From Gentiana macrophylla (Eukaryota; Streptophyta; Magnoliopsida; Gentianales; Gentianaceae), in contig JAOBSW010000279.1 of assembly GCA_026214975.1 (NCBI GenBank), positions 55,262 through 119,261 of the forward strand: a DNA stretch of 64,000 nt, read 5' to 3'. A model generated the notes under the pieces. It was not told the DNA's origin and ran no database searches. It saw only the letters and a list, made by a program, of their open reading frames with translations. The first letter of the stretch is position 1. Every line of letters starts with the position of its first letter. Both the position numbers and the translations under genes were made by a program. This document shows, one piece after another, positions 44,500 to 56,560 of this stretch.

Positions 44500-45900
44500 C
44501 TCACCTAGTTGTCCTACCGGTGCGTGAGATTTTGACTAGAGCTTCCTGGTTGGTTACCTTGGCATCTGCTCTTTTGACAATATTGGCTAAAGTTAGTGGC
44601 TAACTCAACCATAGATTTTGGAAAGTTGTCCCATATTATCAAGTGATTTACATTACTCGCTTTTTCTATCGCAGCCTTCCCAACCAAAAGTTTTAGTCCC
44701 ATTGTGGTACATAAGGGGTAGGTGGTTTAGGCCTTCTCCCCGCATTTATGTCACTATATCGGAATCCAGGATGGTTATGATTGGGTCAGATCCTCCTCCG
44801 ACATAATTGGCTTCTTCAAGATCAAAGATTCTCACCTTGAGGTGCTACCTCGATTCCAAATTCTTTTCTACTCTTGTCATCCTCTCTTGCATCCCATCTA
44901 CCTTATCATTGATAATGAAAGTTGTTCTAAGATTTTGGTAGATGCAATATCATCGAATATATCAATGCCATCTTCACAGAGCTATGTCATTGCCTCCCAT
45001 TGGCTATTCATTGCTATTTGTTCCATCTTTCCTTGTGCCTCCTCAGAGATAAAGAACAAACGCTCCATTGCCGGAGGCGTCTACTCTAATTTTCTCGCCT
45101 CTCTCAACCCATGGTAAAAAGTTTGCATTAAAAGCCAAAGAGAGATGTCATGATGAGGACACTTCCTCATAGCTTCCTTTGAACGCTCCCAAGCTTGATC
45201 AAAACTCTCCTGTGTTGTTGCTTAAATCCTAAGATGTCTTGGCGAACTTAAAGGTTTTTCCCAAGGGGAAATACTTATTCATGAATTTTTGCAACAATTG
45301 TTCCTAAGTAGTGATAGATCCATTTCTAAAGAGAGAAGCCATTGCTTAGCTTTATCTTTCAAAGTGAAAGTGGAAAAGCTTAAGATTTAATGTTCCTCCG
45401 GGATTAATTTGTTTCACGTGCTAACGATTTCCAAGAAATTGGCCACGTGAACACCAGATCCTCGCTTTGGATTCCATGAAAAGTGGAATAGTTGGTCACC
45501 ATTTGAATTACATTAGGCCTAGTGGTGATAGACTTCCGCAAAGATCATGCGGTGCTAACGATAAGTGGGAATGAATTGTTCAATAGTGGGCGTTGCATAA
45601 CTTTGCAAAGTGCGCCCGCTCCTTGGACTAGGCTTGGTTCTCATTATTAACATTTGCATTCACATTATTGGCATTATTGATAACAGGATTAACAAATGTG
45701 ATTAGGTACTGATTTGGATTGTTCTCAATGCCTTCCATTTCCGCTTTCGGATTCGTAATGTTCGTAATGATCGGTTGTATGTCCTTCTTCCACTCCTTGC
45801 TCGCTTCCTCAAGATTTGTATCCTCTTCTCCTTGCTTAGCCGCCTCCTAGCTAACTTCCTATTCCTTCTCGCAAATTTTTCTATCTCAGATTATAAGGTT
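44500..45900 (-). pseudogene. Athila Gag (heavily decayed)
   Basis: Fragments of the Athila/Tat capsid domain can be read on the minus strand at about 44960-45180: REAMRKCPHHDISLWLLMQT, then FYHGLREARK and, after shifts, MERLFFISEEAQGKMEQIAM. No long frame survives. The + strand frames in this interval are antisense noise. Confidence 0.65.
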
Positions 45901-46094
45901 CAAGCTGTTCCTTCGATTTCCGAGTAGCGTACTATAAGATAATAAACAACAATAAAACAATTAATCACTAGTAAAGGCTAGGCCTTTAACTAACTAAATA
46001 AAACAGACTCAAATAAGTTGGAGAAAAGAAAAGTAAATAAAACAGAAGGTAATATTGTAAATCGATAATGTAATAAAAAATAAAAGAAAACAAA

Positions 46095-46160
46095 TTCTCG
46101 GTCGATCGAACGCTTTTTTTTTTTTTTTTTTTTTTTTATTTTTTTTTTTTTATATATATA
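46095..46160. repeat. Poly-T tract in the Athila leader
   Basis: T26, A, T-rich, then TATATA, between the 5' LTR and gag. A CGGTCGATCGAACG motif like those in the LTR lies just before it. It may be polymerase slippage or an assembly weak point. Confidence 0.9.
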
Positions 46161-46262
46161 TTTTTATTTATGACACTGCTTAATATACAGACTTTTATTC
46201 ATGTAATATTTACGAATCCAGCTTCTAACAAAATAAGCTATATCTTAATTTAATGACTCGAG

Positions 46263-46279
46263 TCCCGGCAACGGCGCCA
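46263..46279 (-). other. Primer binding site of the Athila element (tRNA-Asp type)
   Basis: The minus strand reads TGGCGCCGTTGCCGGGA, the conserved primer site of Athila/Calypso elements, 6 bases inside the LTR. Confidence 0.92.
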
Positions 46280-46285
46280 AAAACT

Positions 46286-47877
46286 TGATGGAGGTCAAGT
46301 TAAATTATTAACTCGAGACCTACTAACCCACTAGCAAGAGAACTAGTTCAATTGTAGTATAGCCAGACAGAGTCGAGGTCGATCCCACGAGACTCGGCAC
46401 AAATAAAACACAACTTACTTTATCGACTTAAATTAGAAAGGCGGCCCACGACCAACTAAATGTCAGAAATAAAATAGCGACAACCACTTAGACACAAAAT
46501 ACCACAAAGACAAATCAAAGACTACTAAAACACGGATAATACGGTTGATATTATCTAGACAAATAGTATTGATTACGCTTAGTAGATCATAACTCCCTCA
46601 TGTGAATTAGGTTGATAACTAGACAAAACAAATGTTCAAGATTAATTATTATGACTACGGGAGTCATCCCCAAGGTAGATTTAGCTCCGGTTAGGCCATC
46701 TAAATCATCGTGCCTCCATTACGTGACTTTGCTTTTAATGCCTCCATCTCATATAACTTTCGACACAATTATTTAACTAGTGGATGCCGGTATAAACCGT
46801 GAACCTCATCTAAGCAACATTCCTATGGTTAGGCGATTTTTAGATGCCGATTCAATCTATATCCTAAGTAACAATCACTTTTTGAGTTTCATGTTAAATT
46901 ATGATGACGAATAACTAAGTTGATCGTGTTTAATTACTCGCTTTAATTCCATTTCGAGAATTGACGAGTCGGCCGATCATGATATTGCCCTACAAATTGC
47001 TGTGCTCGGTCGATCGAACGACAAAGACTCGGGCGCACCGAAAGTGACACGCCTAGGTCGACCGAACACGCTCGCGGTCGGAACAAATCATGACTACTTC
47101 TTAACGCTTCTAACCTAAACACATGGGTTCGTAAACAGATCTACATCACGCAATCAATACAAATAAAATTACTCCATAATAAACACACAACAGATCTACT
47201 TAATAAAGATTGCATAATTGAATAGTCATACCTCAAGACGCAGAGCTTACTCCCACTCTTTAATGCGCTTCCCTAATCGGAGAATCCGACTAATCCACAA
47301 TGAACGAACATAAAGAAAATAAAACTTAAAAACTAAAATTGTATGAATTGTTTTTTTTTTGTGTTGTAGTGGTGTGTCTTCTCATTTCAGAGTCAGCTGC
47401 TTATATAGGAGTTGTAGCTTACATGGGAGAATCCAGTAAGATTGACACGCACTTATCACCTTAGGCTTGGGTGACCGAACTGCTACGCTCGGGTCCTAAT
47501 CGAATGGCATGGCTCGGTCGACCGAGCCACCTTCTACGCGCTTTCAATTTGGCTCTGCCTCGACTTGTTCCCCACTTCACTGCTTGTGCCGACCGATTAA
47601 TCTTTTCTTCAATGCTCCGATTTTCTTCTCTTTATCTTGAGATCTCCCGATTGTGTGATAATTATCTTCCGATTTATCATGATCTCGCAAAATCAGCATT
47701 TATCACACAATTAATTGCTCTTTATAATAAAAAAATTTAAATACTAATTATCATATTAATAATCACTTATCATTAAATAATAAATATAAACACGTTGATT
47801 AAATATGAAATATATATAATTGACTCGATTTAAGGTTATAATTGATGACATAAATAGGTATATTTTAACCGCCATCA
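46286..47877 (-). repeat. 5' LTR of the Athila-type element
   Basis: It starts TGATGGAGGTC and ends CCGCCATCA on the + strand (1592 bp), partner of 37284-38883. The TATA box at 47400-47407 (minus) and the palindromic CGGTCGACCGA motifs at about 47055-47070 and 47515-47525 are shared. Confidence 0.92.
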
Positions 47878-48319
47878 AGATACATCAAAGATCTCTAGTG
47901 AATTACCTCCAACATCACAGAGAAGAGTGGAATGACAGATTACACCACCTCGAACCACTATAAAATCTCGCTTACTTACTTTTCAGCACTTACATTCAAA
48001 GATTTAGTTTATTATACAAATCAACCCATCAATCTAGCAACTAAACTCACACACATACACTATCGAGTATCTAATACTTATTATCATATTTAACAACAAG
48101 TAATAAGGCTTAATTTTTGACATAAATCCAATCGCAAAATTCAAGAACTTCAACTATCAGAGACTCATCGCTTATCAAGAAAGTTATCGAGGCATCAAAG
48201 CAGATCATCGAGATATCAAGCAGATCAAGTTGTCGACTTTGTTAACTCCAAAATTTTTAAGTGTTAAGTTTATTCACCCCCCCTCTAAACTTAAACAAAA
48301 CCTTTCAAGCGGACCAACA
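47878..48319 (+). repeat. LTR end of family B, + orientation
   Basis: The sequence from CTCTAGTGAATTACCTCC to CAAGCGGACCAACA is the reverse of the first part of the family B LTRs at 53598, 59294 and 62530 (shared GTTAACTCCAAAA and AAGTGTTAAGTTTATTCACC). Only the last 440 bp are present. No primer site follows, so it is the end of a 3' or solo LTR. It is not the missing part of the family A LTR on the left of the Athila element. Confidence 0.85.
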
Positions 48320-50644
48320 CAAACAGATACTTTGGCCAATTGAAACTTTCTTCAAACCAAATTACATATAACAAATCTAATTTTGCTCCGTATAGATTGT
48401 CAAGTTTCCTCGTGATTCCCAATTATGCAATTTGCTAACATTTTTGAGAGAAAATTAAATTCTCGCTTGAGTAAGCTTGTGCTCCCGCCCAGGATACATG
48501 GATTCTCCAATAATCGCTATATCTTTCCATAGTTTCTCCTTTTGTTCCTTAGTCCGCTTGATGGTCGATCCTCCGGATTTGTCAAACCCGAAGATTTCTG
48601 CAATTAGATCTTCGGTGACCTTGATCTCCTTATCATTGACAGTAGTGATATAGGTTTGTGAGTCTTCTCCTTCTACAGTTGTTCTCCCAAATTGATAGAA
48701 GTCTACAATGCTTTCTAAAGATACACTTTTCAGATCGATGTTGAAAACATCATCCAGTCCTTTAATTTTCTGGATTTTTGTTGCAATTGAATTTACTAGA
48801 GTTTGATCAATATATTTTGCAATATACTGTTCAAGAGATACGATCATTCCGGGTTCAACAAGAGTGAAAGTCATTTTTCTGGATTTGAATGAGATTTTTG
48901 AAAATTTGAGATTGAGAGAGTGGATTCAAAATTTAAGCGTAAAGAATTATAAATGAAAATTCTGGGTATTTATAATTTGTAGCAAGGGTAGTTAAGAATT
49001 GAGTGGGACTTAAAACGTCTTGTCATAAATATTTTGAGATTGCGAAAAAGGTGGATGAGTGGAAATTATGGATGGTTTAGATTGAGAAGGACCACGCCTT
49101 TTCTTGATATCCAGAGCTAGAGAATAGTAAATAGAGTAGGTACGGTGTATCAAACACCAGATAACGCTCAATTTTCTCCTCAGGTTAATTCAAAACTCGC
49201 TTGTAAATACAACTTAGTTTTGTGAATTGCACTTTTCGCCTCTCACTATGTGTTTTTCTCCTTCAAAACAAAATAAGAAATTTTGGGTACCCATATCCTG
49301 CTTGGGTCCTAATCGATTATCTTTGATGGTACAACTTTATTTTTAACTTTATACCTCTCTTGATATTTTGACTGAGTAAAGCCGGGCCACAAACATTTCC
49401 TGCTTTGTCTTAACAAAATTTTTAGTTTTGTTCGGGCTTGTGAAATCGATGTGATGGTTCATTCCACCTTCATCGCTTGGAAATAATCTTCCTTTCTCTC
49501 GAGTCTATTATTCCATGAATGATCTTAATTTTAGATGAATATGACTTGAAGATTTTTCTATCGATCTCGGATCGCTTTTATCGCTTTCACTTTCTCGAGT
49601 CATCCCGAAAAACTGCTGGCTTGGTGAATTTTACCAACTAATTTTTTCGCTTTATCGCTTGTGCGCTTGGCAACGCCGAGTTTTTGTCGGGCTTCTAATA
49701 ATTTTATCGCTTTTTCGAAGTTCTTGATCGCTGAGTAGTCACTTAATTTTATCGCAATCGATCTTGGTCCAACTTAGAATTATATCGATTATCAAACCCT
49801 AAACCAGATCTATCTCCAAATGGTTTTCCTGGTTTGAATTGATCTTTGGAAATTGATCAATCGATGATTCTTTGATGTTCATAACTTTGTTAGTTCATCG
49901 CTGGTCGAATTACCTTGGTTCCATTATTACTTTTGATTAGATTGATTTCAAGATTCAATCTTGAAATTTCGCCAATAACTTTTTTCCTTTTGACATTCTC
50001 ATAATTCTTTTGAGTTACTCTAATTTCATTATGAGTATGTCCAAGGTTTTATTGAAATCATCATTTCTTTGATTGTTTATGGTAAAGGTGAGTGCCGGAT
50101 GTGGATGCGATTACCTCCTAATTTTTGATGTAGATCTTCCGTCGAGGAATCATCATCAATTAGAACTTGTTTTCCTTTATCGCCAAAGATTTGCCGCTGT
50201 AGCTCCTAGCAAAGATGATTTCTTCATCACTTTCACCTCCATGACTTGTAGGTAGAGTCTCATCAATATATTTGGCTTTTGCACTGTATGGATCCTTGGT
50301 TAGTTTTTCTTCTATATAATTGGCTTCTCAAGTAACTCTTCTCGCTTCTTCCTAAAGATCGCTAGTGATGGAAATCCTCCGATTCATCATCAAATTTTGC
50401 ATTAAGCTCAATGTCTTCATCATAATCAAATGAGGTTCGGATTTGTGTGAGAGCTTGTAAGATCAATCTTTCAAATACTTGATCGTGGAAATCATAGACA
50501 ACATTCGCAAGTAGTCACAGTGGTTTTATTTAGCCAATTTCTAATTCTATATGTATCCATTGTGATGAAGTATAAGAAGTGGTTGTCAACAACTCGGGTT
50601 TATAACTTAAAAGAATAACTCGGATCTCTCCGTATGGAAGAACT
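48320..50644 (-). mobile_element. Internal region of second family A copy (minus strand)
   Basis: The left end is truncated at the family B LTR end and the right end is the primer site at 50645. It contains the conserved ORF at 48455-48874. From 48875 to 50644 I see no supported gene; many short tracts (TCGCTTTATCGCTT-like) look degraded. As in the first copy, no pol motif is visible. Confidence 0.7.
48455..48874 (-). CDS. Family A conserved ORF domain, intact 139-residue copy
   Basis: It starts MTFTLVEPGMIVSLEQY and includes IATKIQKIKGLDDVFNID, a YITTVNDKEIKVTEDLIAEI block and RTKEQKEKLWKDIAI. It matches the broken copy at 34371-34750. The protein is soluble and helix-rich, with no zinc knuckle, membrane segment or catalytic motif that I recognise. 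The EIKVTEDLIAEIFGF stretch is like the helical domain found in plant retroelement ORFs of unknown role (Transposase_32-like); this is a resemblance only. The frame stops at 48455, and the first copy suggests that the original protein was longer. Confidence 0.55.
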   Translation of the reverse strand: MTFTLVEPGMIVSLEQYIAKYIDQTLVNSIATKIQKIKGLDDVFNIDLKSVSLESIVDFYQFGRTTVEGEDSQTYITTVNDKEIKVTEDLIAEIFGFDKSGGSTIKRTKEQKEKLWKDIAIIGESMYPGREHKLTQARI

Positions 50645-50657
50645 CGCCCCGATACCA
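50645..50657 (-). other. Primer binding site of second family A copy
   Basis: The minus strand reads TGGTATCGGGGCG, close to the site of the first copy (TGGTATCGGAGC), 2 bases inside the LTR. Confidence 0.8.
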
Positions 50658-50659
50658 AT

Positions 50660-52369
50660 TGTTGGTCCCTTGGAAAGGCTAACACAAGTTTAGAGGGGGT
50701 GAATAAACTTGTCACCAAAACTTTTTCCGAATCGAAAGCCCTCAGAACTGAAGTTTTTGTCAAACTCAAACTGATGCTCACTTCGCTTTTGTTATCGCCT
50801 CTTAACTTGGGCGGAGTTCAATTAACTCAATCGAGTATAAGTCAATATCGACTTATATTTTGTCTTGTTAATCAAGTGGGATATTTTAGCCTTTAACAAC
50901 TAGTTAACTTAGTTTTAGAGTGAAAACTGATACAAATAACTATAATAACGTAAATGAATGCGTAAAGTAAATAAACAAGAATATATAGGTTCCGTGGTGT
51001 AATCATGTACGCCCCTCTCTTCCCTCGTGATGGAGGAAAATTCCACTAGAACTTCTTTGAGATGGCCCGGTTACAAAGAGTCCTAAACTCGATAGTCCTT
51101 GACTAATCCCTAGCTTCACTATCTAAACACTTGTAGAACAGTAGGATTGTCGCTTCCAACTGCTTGAAACACTGGTCCTGAGGGTAGAATTGCCTCTTCA
51201 CCACCATCACAATCACAAATTTTCCCGATCGCACTCAACTATCCTTCACACCTTCTGGTGTTTCACGCCTAACCTTTGTTAAAATCAGTTAAGACTTGAA
51301 TCAATAACTATGATTCAATTGTGATTAGAGCTTTTCTTCCGATAAATAAATTATGCTCGGCTCAGATTTCTTCAAAATGATAGATCTTGATTTTTCTTGA
51401 ATGTGCTTGGATACTTGAAGAAATTTTCTTGATCTTGCAATTTAGCACTTAGCAGAATTCTTTCAAAATGGCTTTCCCCTTAATTAAATCTTTTCTTGAC
51501 TAGATAGTTTCTTATTTAATTCCTCCCGCACTTTCACCACACCCTCTCTCTCTTTTACGCTGTGTAGGTAGTCTATTTATAGGGTTCATTCAACGCTCAT
51601 CCCGCTTGAATCTTATAACGGCTATATTTTATGACCTGCTCGATTTGTCAAGAGTACATCCAATAAAATCACTTCCTTTATAAAGTTCTACTCAGATTTA
51701 TCGCTTTAATGGATGATCGACATATAAAACTCGAAGTTTTTATCGCTTTATATCGAAGTTTATCACATGTCGCTTTTTGATCGACTTGGAGCGTTAATCG
51801 AGATTTTACTCTTCTTCAAATATCAAGATTCGGGCCATCTCGATTATAATTGACTTAATCAGAGTACACCATGACTCATTATCATCTAAGAATTCATTGT
51901 CCTTATGATTCTTAGGTCTTCATACAAGATCCATAAAGTCGGGCTTGTGTCACCACAATCTTGCCTCGAATTCTAACTTTACAGCCTCGACTTGTAATCT
52001 TCATAATCGAAGTTTGAACCTCGCTTTTCAATCTTCCGTGAATCGAGTCTCAGGACCTCGGGCTTCGCCTTCATGGATAAGCCAACCGAGTCTCAGATCC
52101 TCAAATAACTTACCATCTTCGCTTTGTAAACTCGCTTCCTAGTTATCTCGGGCTTCCTAGTTTATCTTATTTCAAGACCTAGAACTATTAAAGTGCTAGT
52201 CCTGATTTAACCTATACAAATATCGACTTAATAAATCCTATACATTGATATCTAGACATCTTTTGCTTTGCACTATAACAAATTTAGTTATGACACTTCA
52301 TCAATGGGGTTTAGAATAATAATCGATTAAGAGATGAATCATCATCAAAACAAAAATTTATTTCCAACA
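50660..52369 (-). repeat. 5' LTR of second family A copy
   Basis: The + strand runs from TGTTGGTCCCTTGGAAAGG to TATTTCCAACA (1710 bp); it is the reverse of 31394-33139. TATA box TATAAATA at 51574-51581 (minus). Confidence 0.9.
51574..51581 (-). promoter_or_regulatory. TATA box in second family A LTR
   Basis: TATAAATA on the minus strand, in the position expected from the first copy. Confidence 0.5.
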
Positions 52370-52963
52370 AAAAAGTTGAAGAAGAAAGCTTTCAAATCTG
52401 GTTCACACAAAGGTATTTGTAGTAGAAAACGATCCAAAGTTGTATGTAATGTCTCTGTATATATCTCAGAATTATTGGATAAAGTGATGTACGTGCAATC
52501 GTAGCATTAACCACAATTAAAGTAGAATAAATATGATGTTGCCGCCCCACTAATTGATTCCATGAGAGTTGTAATAGCTGGATATTTGTAATCATGGGGT
52601 TATAAAGGATAAGAATAATATCCAATTACGGTTGACTTCATTTAAGTTTGATCTGTCAGATAACTCAAGAGCCTTGAGTTTCAGAGATTCTGGATCGCCA
52701 GCCCACCGACACGGTAACTCGCTAATCTTCTTGTATCCTTGTTTTGTCCAACTAATAATACAAGATAAATTTTTAATACCAATGATCGATCCGCAAGTGA
52801 GCTCACCCAACAGACAAAGACCAATCCACTTGGCAACTTCATTTGCTCAATTGTCCAAACACGATAAGTACATGGAATTGTTGATACCAATGACTAATCG
52901 CTAAGTGAGTTCACCCAACAATGAAAAGACTAACTCCTTGGTGAATTCCAAAGACATTGTCGA
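52370..52963 (-). mobile_element. 3' untranslated part of the family B copia element
   Basis: Non-coding region after the RNase H stop. It contains a direct duplication of about 100 bp: ATACCAATGATCGATCCGC followed by AAGTGAGCTCACCCAACA (from about 52777) and ATACCAATGACTAATCGC followed by TAAGTGAGTTCACCCAACA (from about 52883). No 3' LTR of family B follows; the element is cut at 52370 by the family A LTR. Confidence 0.6.
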
Positions 52964-53560
52964 TCAAAGGTGTGTCACCAACTTTATAATTCCAAGTTCA
53001 ATTCTTAACTTAGCAAATCTTTCACTATCCAATGGTTTTGTGAATATATCAGCAAGTTGATCTTCAACAGGGATGTAAAGAACCACCACATATTTCTTTT
53101 CAACATGATCCCTTATAAAGTGATGTCTCACATTTATATGCTTGGTTCTTGAGTGCAAAACTGGATTTTCTGTGATTGCAATTGCACTTGTGTTGTCACA
53201 CATTATAGGAATTTCTTTTTCTTCAATTCAATAATCCCTTAACTTTTGTCTTAACCATAGTATTTGTGCATAGCAAATTCCAGCAGCTATATATTCAGCT
53301 TCAGCAGTAGAAGTTGATATTGAATTATGTTTCTTGCAAAACCAAGAAACCAAGATATTCCCCATCAACCTGATGTGTCCTCGTGGTGCTCTTTCTATCA
53401 ATCTTACATCCCTAATCAAAATCTGAGTAGGATATAAACTGAAGCTTCCATCTTTGAATACCATATCCGTACTACCAAAGTCTCTTTTAAATACTTGAGA
53501 ATCCTTTGAATGCAAATAAATGACATTCCTTTGGTTTAGATTGAAATCTTGCATAAACAC
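52964..53560 (-). pseudogene. Family B copia RNase H
   Basis: Two frames give the copia RNase H. At 53228-53560: YLHSKDSQVFKRDFGS, DGSFSLYP (the Asp-bearing strand is shifted), then LMGNILVSWFCKKHNSISTS and TAEAEYIAAGICYAQILWLR with the catalytic Glu. At 52964-53203: MCDNTSAIAITENPVLHSRT with the catalytic Asp, KHINVRHHFIRDHV, and DQLADIFTKPLDSERF. The frame break is near 53220. The RT that should precede it is absent. Confidence 0.9.
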
Positions 53561-53597
53561 CTACAAAGAAAGGATATATCAGCCCATCCGCAAGAAG

Positions 53598-55290
53598 TGT
53601 TGATCCGCTGAAAAGGCTTTGGTTATGTTTAGAGGGGGTGAATAAACTTAACACTTCAAACTTTTGAGTTAACAAATCAAAGAATTTCAAGAATTTCGGA
53701 TATAGCTCAAGAGAGTCCACGACACTCGTGAGTCTCGGCCGACTATTGACTTTATCGAATTTGTTGCAAATGAATATATTTAAATTAAGCCTTATTACTT
53801 GTTGTTAAAATATGATACCAAGTATTGATACTCAGAGTGTACGGTGTGATTCAGCGCTGCTAGTTCAGAGAGTTAATGTGCTAAATATACTAAATGCATA
53901 ATATAAATGCAGTAAAGTAAGCAGCAGATTTTATAGTGGTTCCGTGTGGTGTAATCCTATCACCCACTCTTCTCCTGTAATGATGGAGGTAATTCACTAG
54001 AGATTCTTGAGGTAGCAGCTATAAAAATCCCTAAGTTGTTTGTCCTTCACCAATAACTATGGCTTCACAAATCGAACACTTGAACAGTAGGATTGTCGCT
54101 ACAAAGTCATCCATCTGTCCTTGAAGGGTAGGATTGCTCTTCACCACTTCCACAACAAACAACAAATCCTGACACCCAAAGATGCTTCACTGTTTTCTGC
54201 TGATTTATTGTAAAAGAAAGTTTGAATCAAGTAAGTGATTCAATTTTCTCAGCTTTGATCGGGATGATATGATCAAGAATTTGGGGTCTTCTGGGTGTGA
54301 GAACTTGATGTAGCTTGAAAGCATATTACACATGAAGACTTTTATCGATCAATAGCTTTATGCTCGCAGATCAAGCAGTCGCTTTCATCGATGTAAATCT
54401 GATAGCTCAAGATAGATCCTTAATTTTCCTCAATGTTCATCATTTGTATCTCAATTTGAAGTCCTCTATTTATAGGTAGAATCTTGTGACTTATGTTTGA
54501 AAATTCAAACATAGCCGCTTTCAGATTTTTGTCCCATTTGACTTGCTTTCGTCACATCGTTCATAGTAATCACATAACGCTGTAATGCTTTTTGTCGCCG
54601 CCTATCCATCCTTTGACTTGTATTCATTGGATAAAGCTCTATTTCTTTCCAACGCCCCTTTAATCTTGACCATTGATTTGTTTGATAAAATCGAGGTTGT
54701 TAGATGTCCTTATCCTTGTATTTTTTCAATGTAGCCTTTGATTAAATCGATATATGTGATCAAGAGGTTCCCGTGATTGTAAGTCTGCTAAAATGCATAT
54801 CGCTTATTGCTCCATGTTTGTCGTGGTTATAAAAACACTTCAGCTGACTTCTCATATATCTAACTTTTTATTGTGAATTTAGATTACACGTTTTGGAATA
54901 TAACTAAGTTCCAATCACCACTTAACTTGTGGAAGTTACACCTTGTACACAAGGTATATGTAATCAATTTAGGTCATCACTGCATTTCCCTAAATTCCGA
55001 TTCCATATCCGTGACTTTAAACACTAAGTTTGATCCCTTAGCCTTCAATAACCGAGTTTGAGCCTCAATTTTCAATCTTCAAAGAGGTTCCTATACTAGT
55101 CTCATCGACCCAGTAACCCTATCGTATGGACAAATCCATGATGAAAGTCACCGACCTTTATAGTGCTTGTTTGATCAAACCTATACAAGATCAAACTCTA
55201 ATAAGCTCATACATTTGATCTAGACATCTTTTGCCTTTGTTCTATAAATGCCTAGTCCGGCACTCATCACTAAAACTTAAAATAAGTCCA
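53598..55290 (-). repeat. Family B LTR lying in place of the reverse transcriptase
   Basis: The + strand runs from TGTTGATCCGCTGAAAAGG to AAATAAGTCCA (1693 bp), homologous to 59294-60906 and 62530-64000. TATA box at 54467-54474 (minus). No primer site lies on its left and no target duplication is visible. It separates the integrase linker (ends about 55291) from RNase H (starts about 53560), and no RT sequence is present on either side. This is a solo LTR with a deletion, or the scar of recombination between two elements. Confidence 0.88.
54467..54474 (-). promoter_or_regulatory. TATA box in family B LTR (inner copy)
   Basis: TATAAATA in the context CCTATAAATAGAGGAC on the minus strand; also present at 60088-60095 and 63417-63424 in the other copies. 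Confidence 0.6.
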
Positions 55291-56560
55291 CCAATTTTAG
55301 GTTCCATTTGAGATAGAAAACATGTAAACATTGCTTCTAATTGTCTTCTAGTCCTTACACCTTGTTGTATATTGCCAATAACTTGCTCAAGAAGGTGATC
55401 CCTTAACAATTGTGGATTTTGTTAGATTGATTATCGTGAACATCATCTTCAGTAGGGTCTACTATTTCATTCATAGAGGCTCAGCAGATCCTTGAACTCG
55501 CTTTCAGCTTGTTGCATTAGTAGTGTTACTAGCAAGGGTTCAAAGCAGGGAAGAGTCGACACCTTTAAGTCATTAAACCTTTCCAAATATCAACACATTT
55601 CGATCGCTGACTTGTTGATTCTCAAAGCAGTTCTCAACCTTCATCTTCCATACCAAAGGAACTTAGGTTCATCAAATACAACATGTATTGTTTCTTCATA
55701 TTTCAGCTGGCCTTTTATTCAAGATCTTGAATGCCTTTATCGATCAAGAGTATCCCAAGAAGATTCCTTCATCTGATTTTGGTTGAAGGTCTTCAATTGT
55801 TCCTTATGATTTAAAATAAAAAATTTGCTTCCAAATGGATGAAAGTAAGATATATTAGGTTTCTTTCCATTCCAAATCTCATAAGGTGTCTTCAGCAGCT
55901 TCTTGTTCACTCGAGGTTCTATTTTGTGTATAGCATGTTGTATTAACTACTTCAAATTTAATATCTTTCTGTGCAATAATGGTTCACAAATCATAGTTCT
56001 TCCCGCCTTTAAAGTTCTCACATTTCTTTCAAAGAACTCCCATTTTGTCGAGGTGTACCAAAGAAAGCAAGAAGTTGATGTAGTACACCATTTTGCTCAC
56101 AATATTCTCTTATAACTTTGTTGAGAAATTCAAGACTTTATCCTGATCCGATCTTCACCATCACAAACTTTTCTCATTTTGCAATCTCTTCAAAAGTTCA
56201 GCATCTTTGAAGTATTTCACTTTTCTTGTTCATGAATACTACCCAAGTGTATCTTGAATAATCATCCACAACCACTAAGGTGTACTTCTTTCCTGCTATA
56301 ATCGTTGGTGTTATCGGGTCCAAATAGATCGATGTGCATCACTCTAAAACTCTTTTGTTGACAGCTTTGTCTTTGATTTGAAGCTTGATTTTGTCTCTGC
56401 TTACCTTGGCCGATGTGCATCACATATGGAATCCTTCTTGAATGTGATCTCGTAAACAAATCACCGCTTTTCTTCACCAATCGATTGATATCATCAAAGT
56501 TTAGATGATTCAACTCTTATGCCATAGTCAATTAAGTTCGACTTGGCATGCACAATCAAG
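55291..56560 (-). pseudogene. Family B copia integrase (broken frame)
   Basis: The GAG-pre-integrase and zinc finger start at 56262-56513: NHLNFDDINRLVKKSGD, then GKQRQNQASNQRQSCQQKSF and RVMHIDLFGPDNTND with the first catalytic Asp. The core continues at 55900-56250 in shifting frames (for example SFLWYTSTKWEFFERNVRTL). The C-terminal part is readable at 55640-55900: YEIWNGKKPNISYFHPFGSK and LNHKEQLKTF. The linker ends with EQVIGNIQQGVRTR and TCFLSQMEPK at 55291-55400, just where RT should begin. Integrase inserts the element; this copy is broken by stops and indels. Confidence 0.88.

Larger units (their letters stand above)
37284..47877 (-). mobile_element. Athila-type Ty3/gypsy element, 10.6 kb
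   Basis: Both LTRs are present (37284-38883 and 46286-47877, about 1.6 kb each). The primer site at 46263-46279 reads TGGCGCCGTTGCCGGGA on the minus strand, the tRNA-Asp-type site of Athila elements. Decayed gag, protease, RT, RNase H and integrase follow in Ty3/gypsy order on the minus strand. The long stretch after integrase, without a clear ORF, is where Athila elements keep an envelope-like ORF. No matching 5-bp target duplication is visible. The flanks belong to two different LTR families, so this may be a recombination product rather than a simple insertion. Confidence 0.88.
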
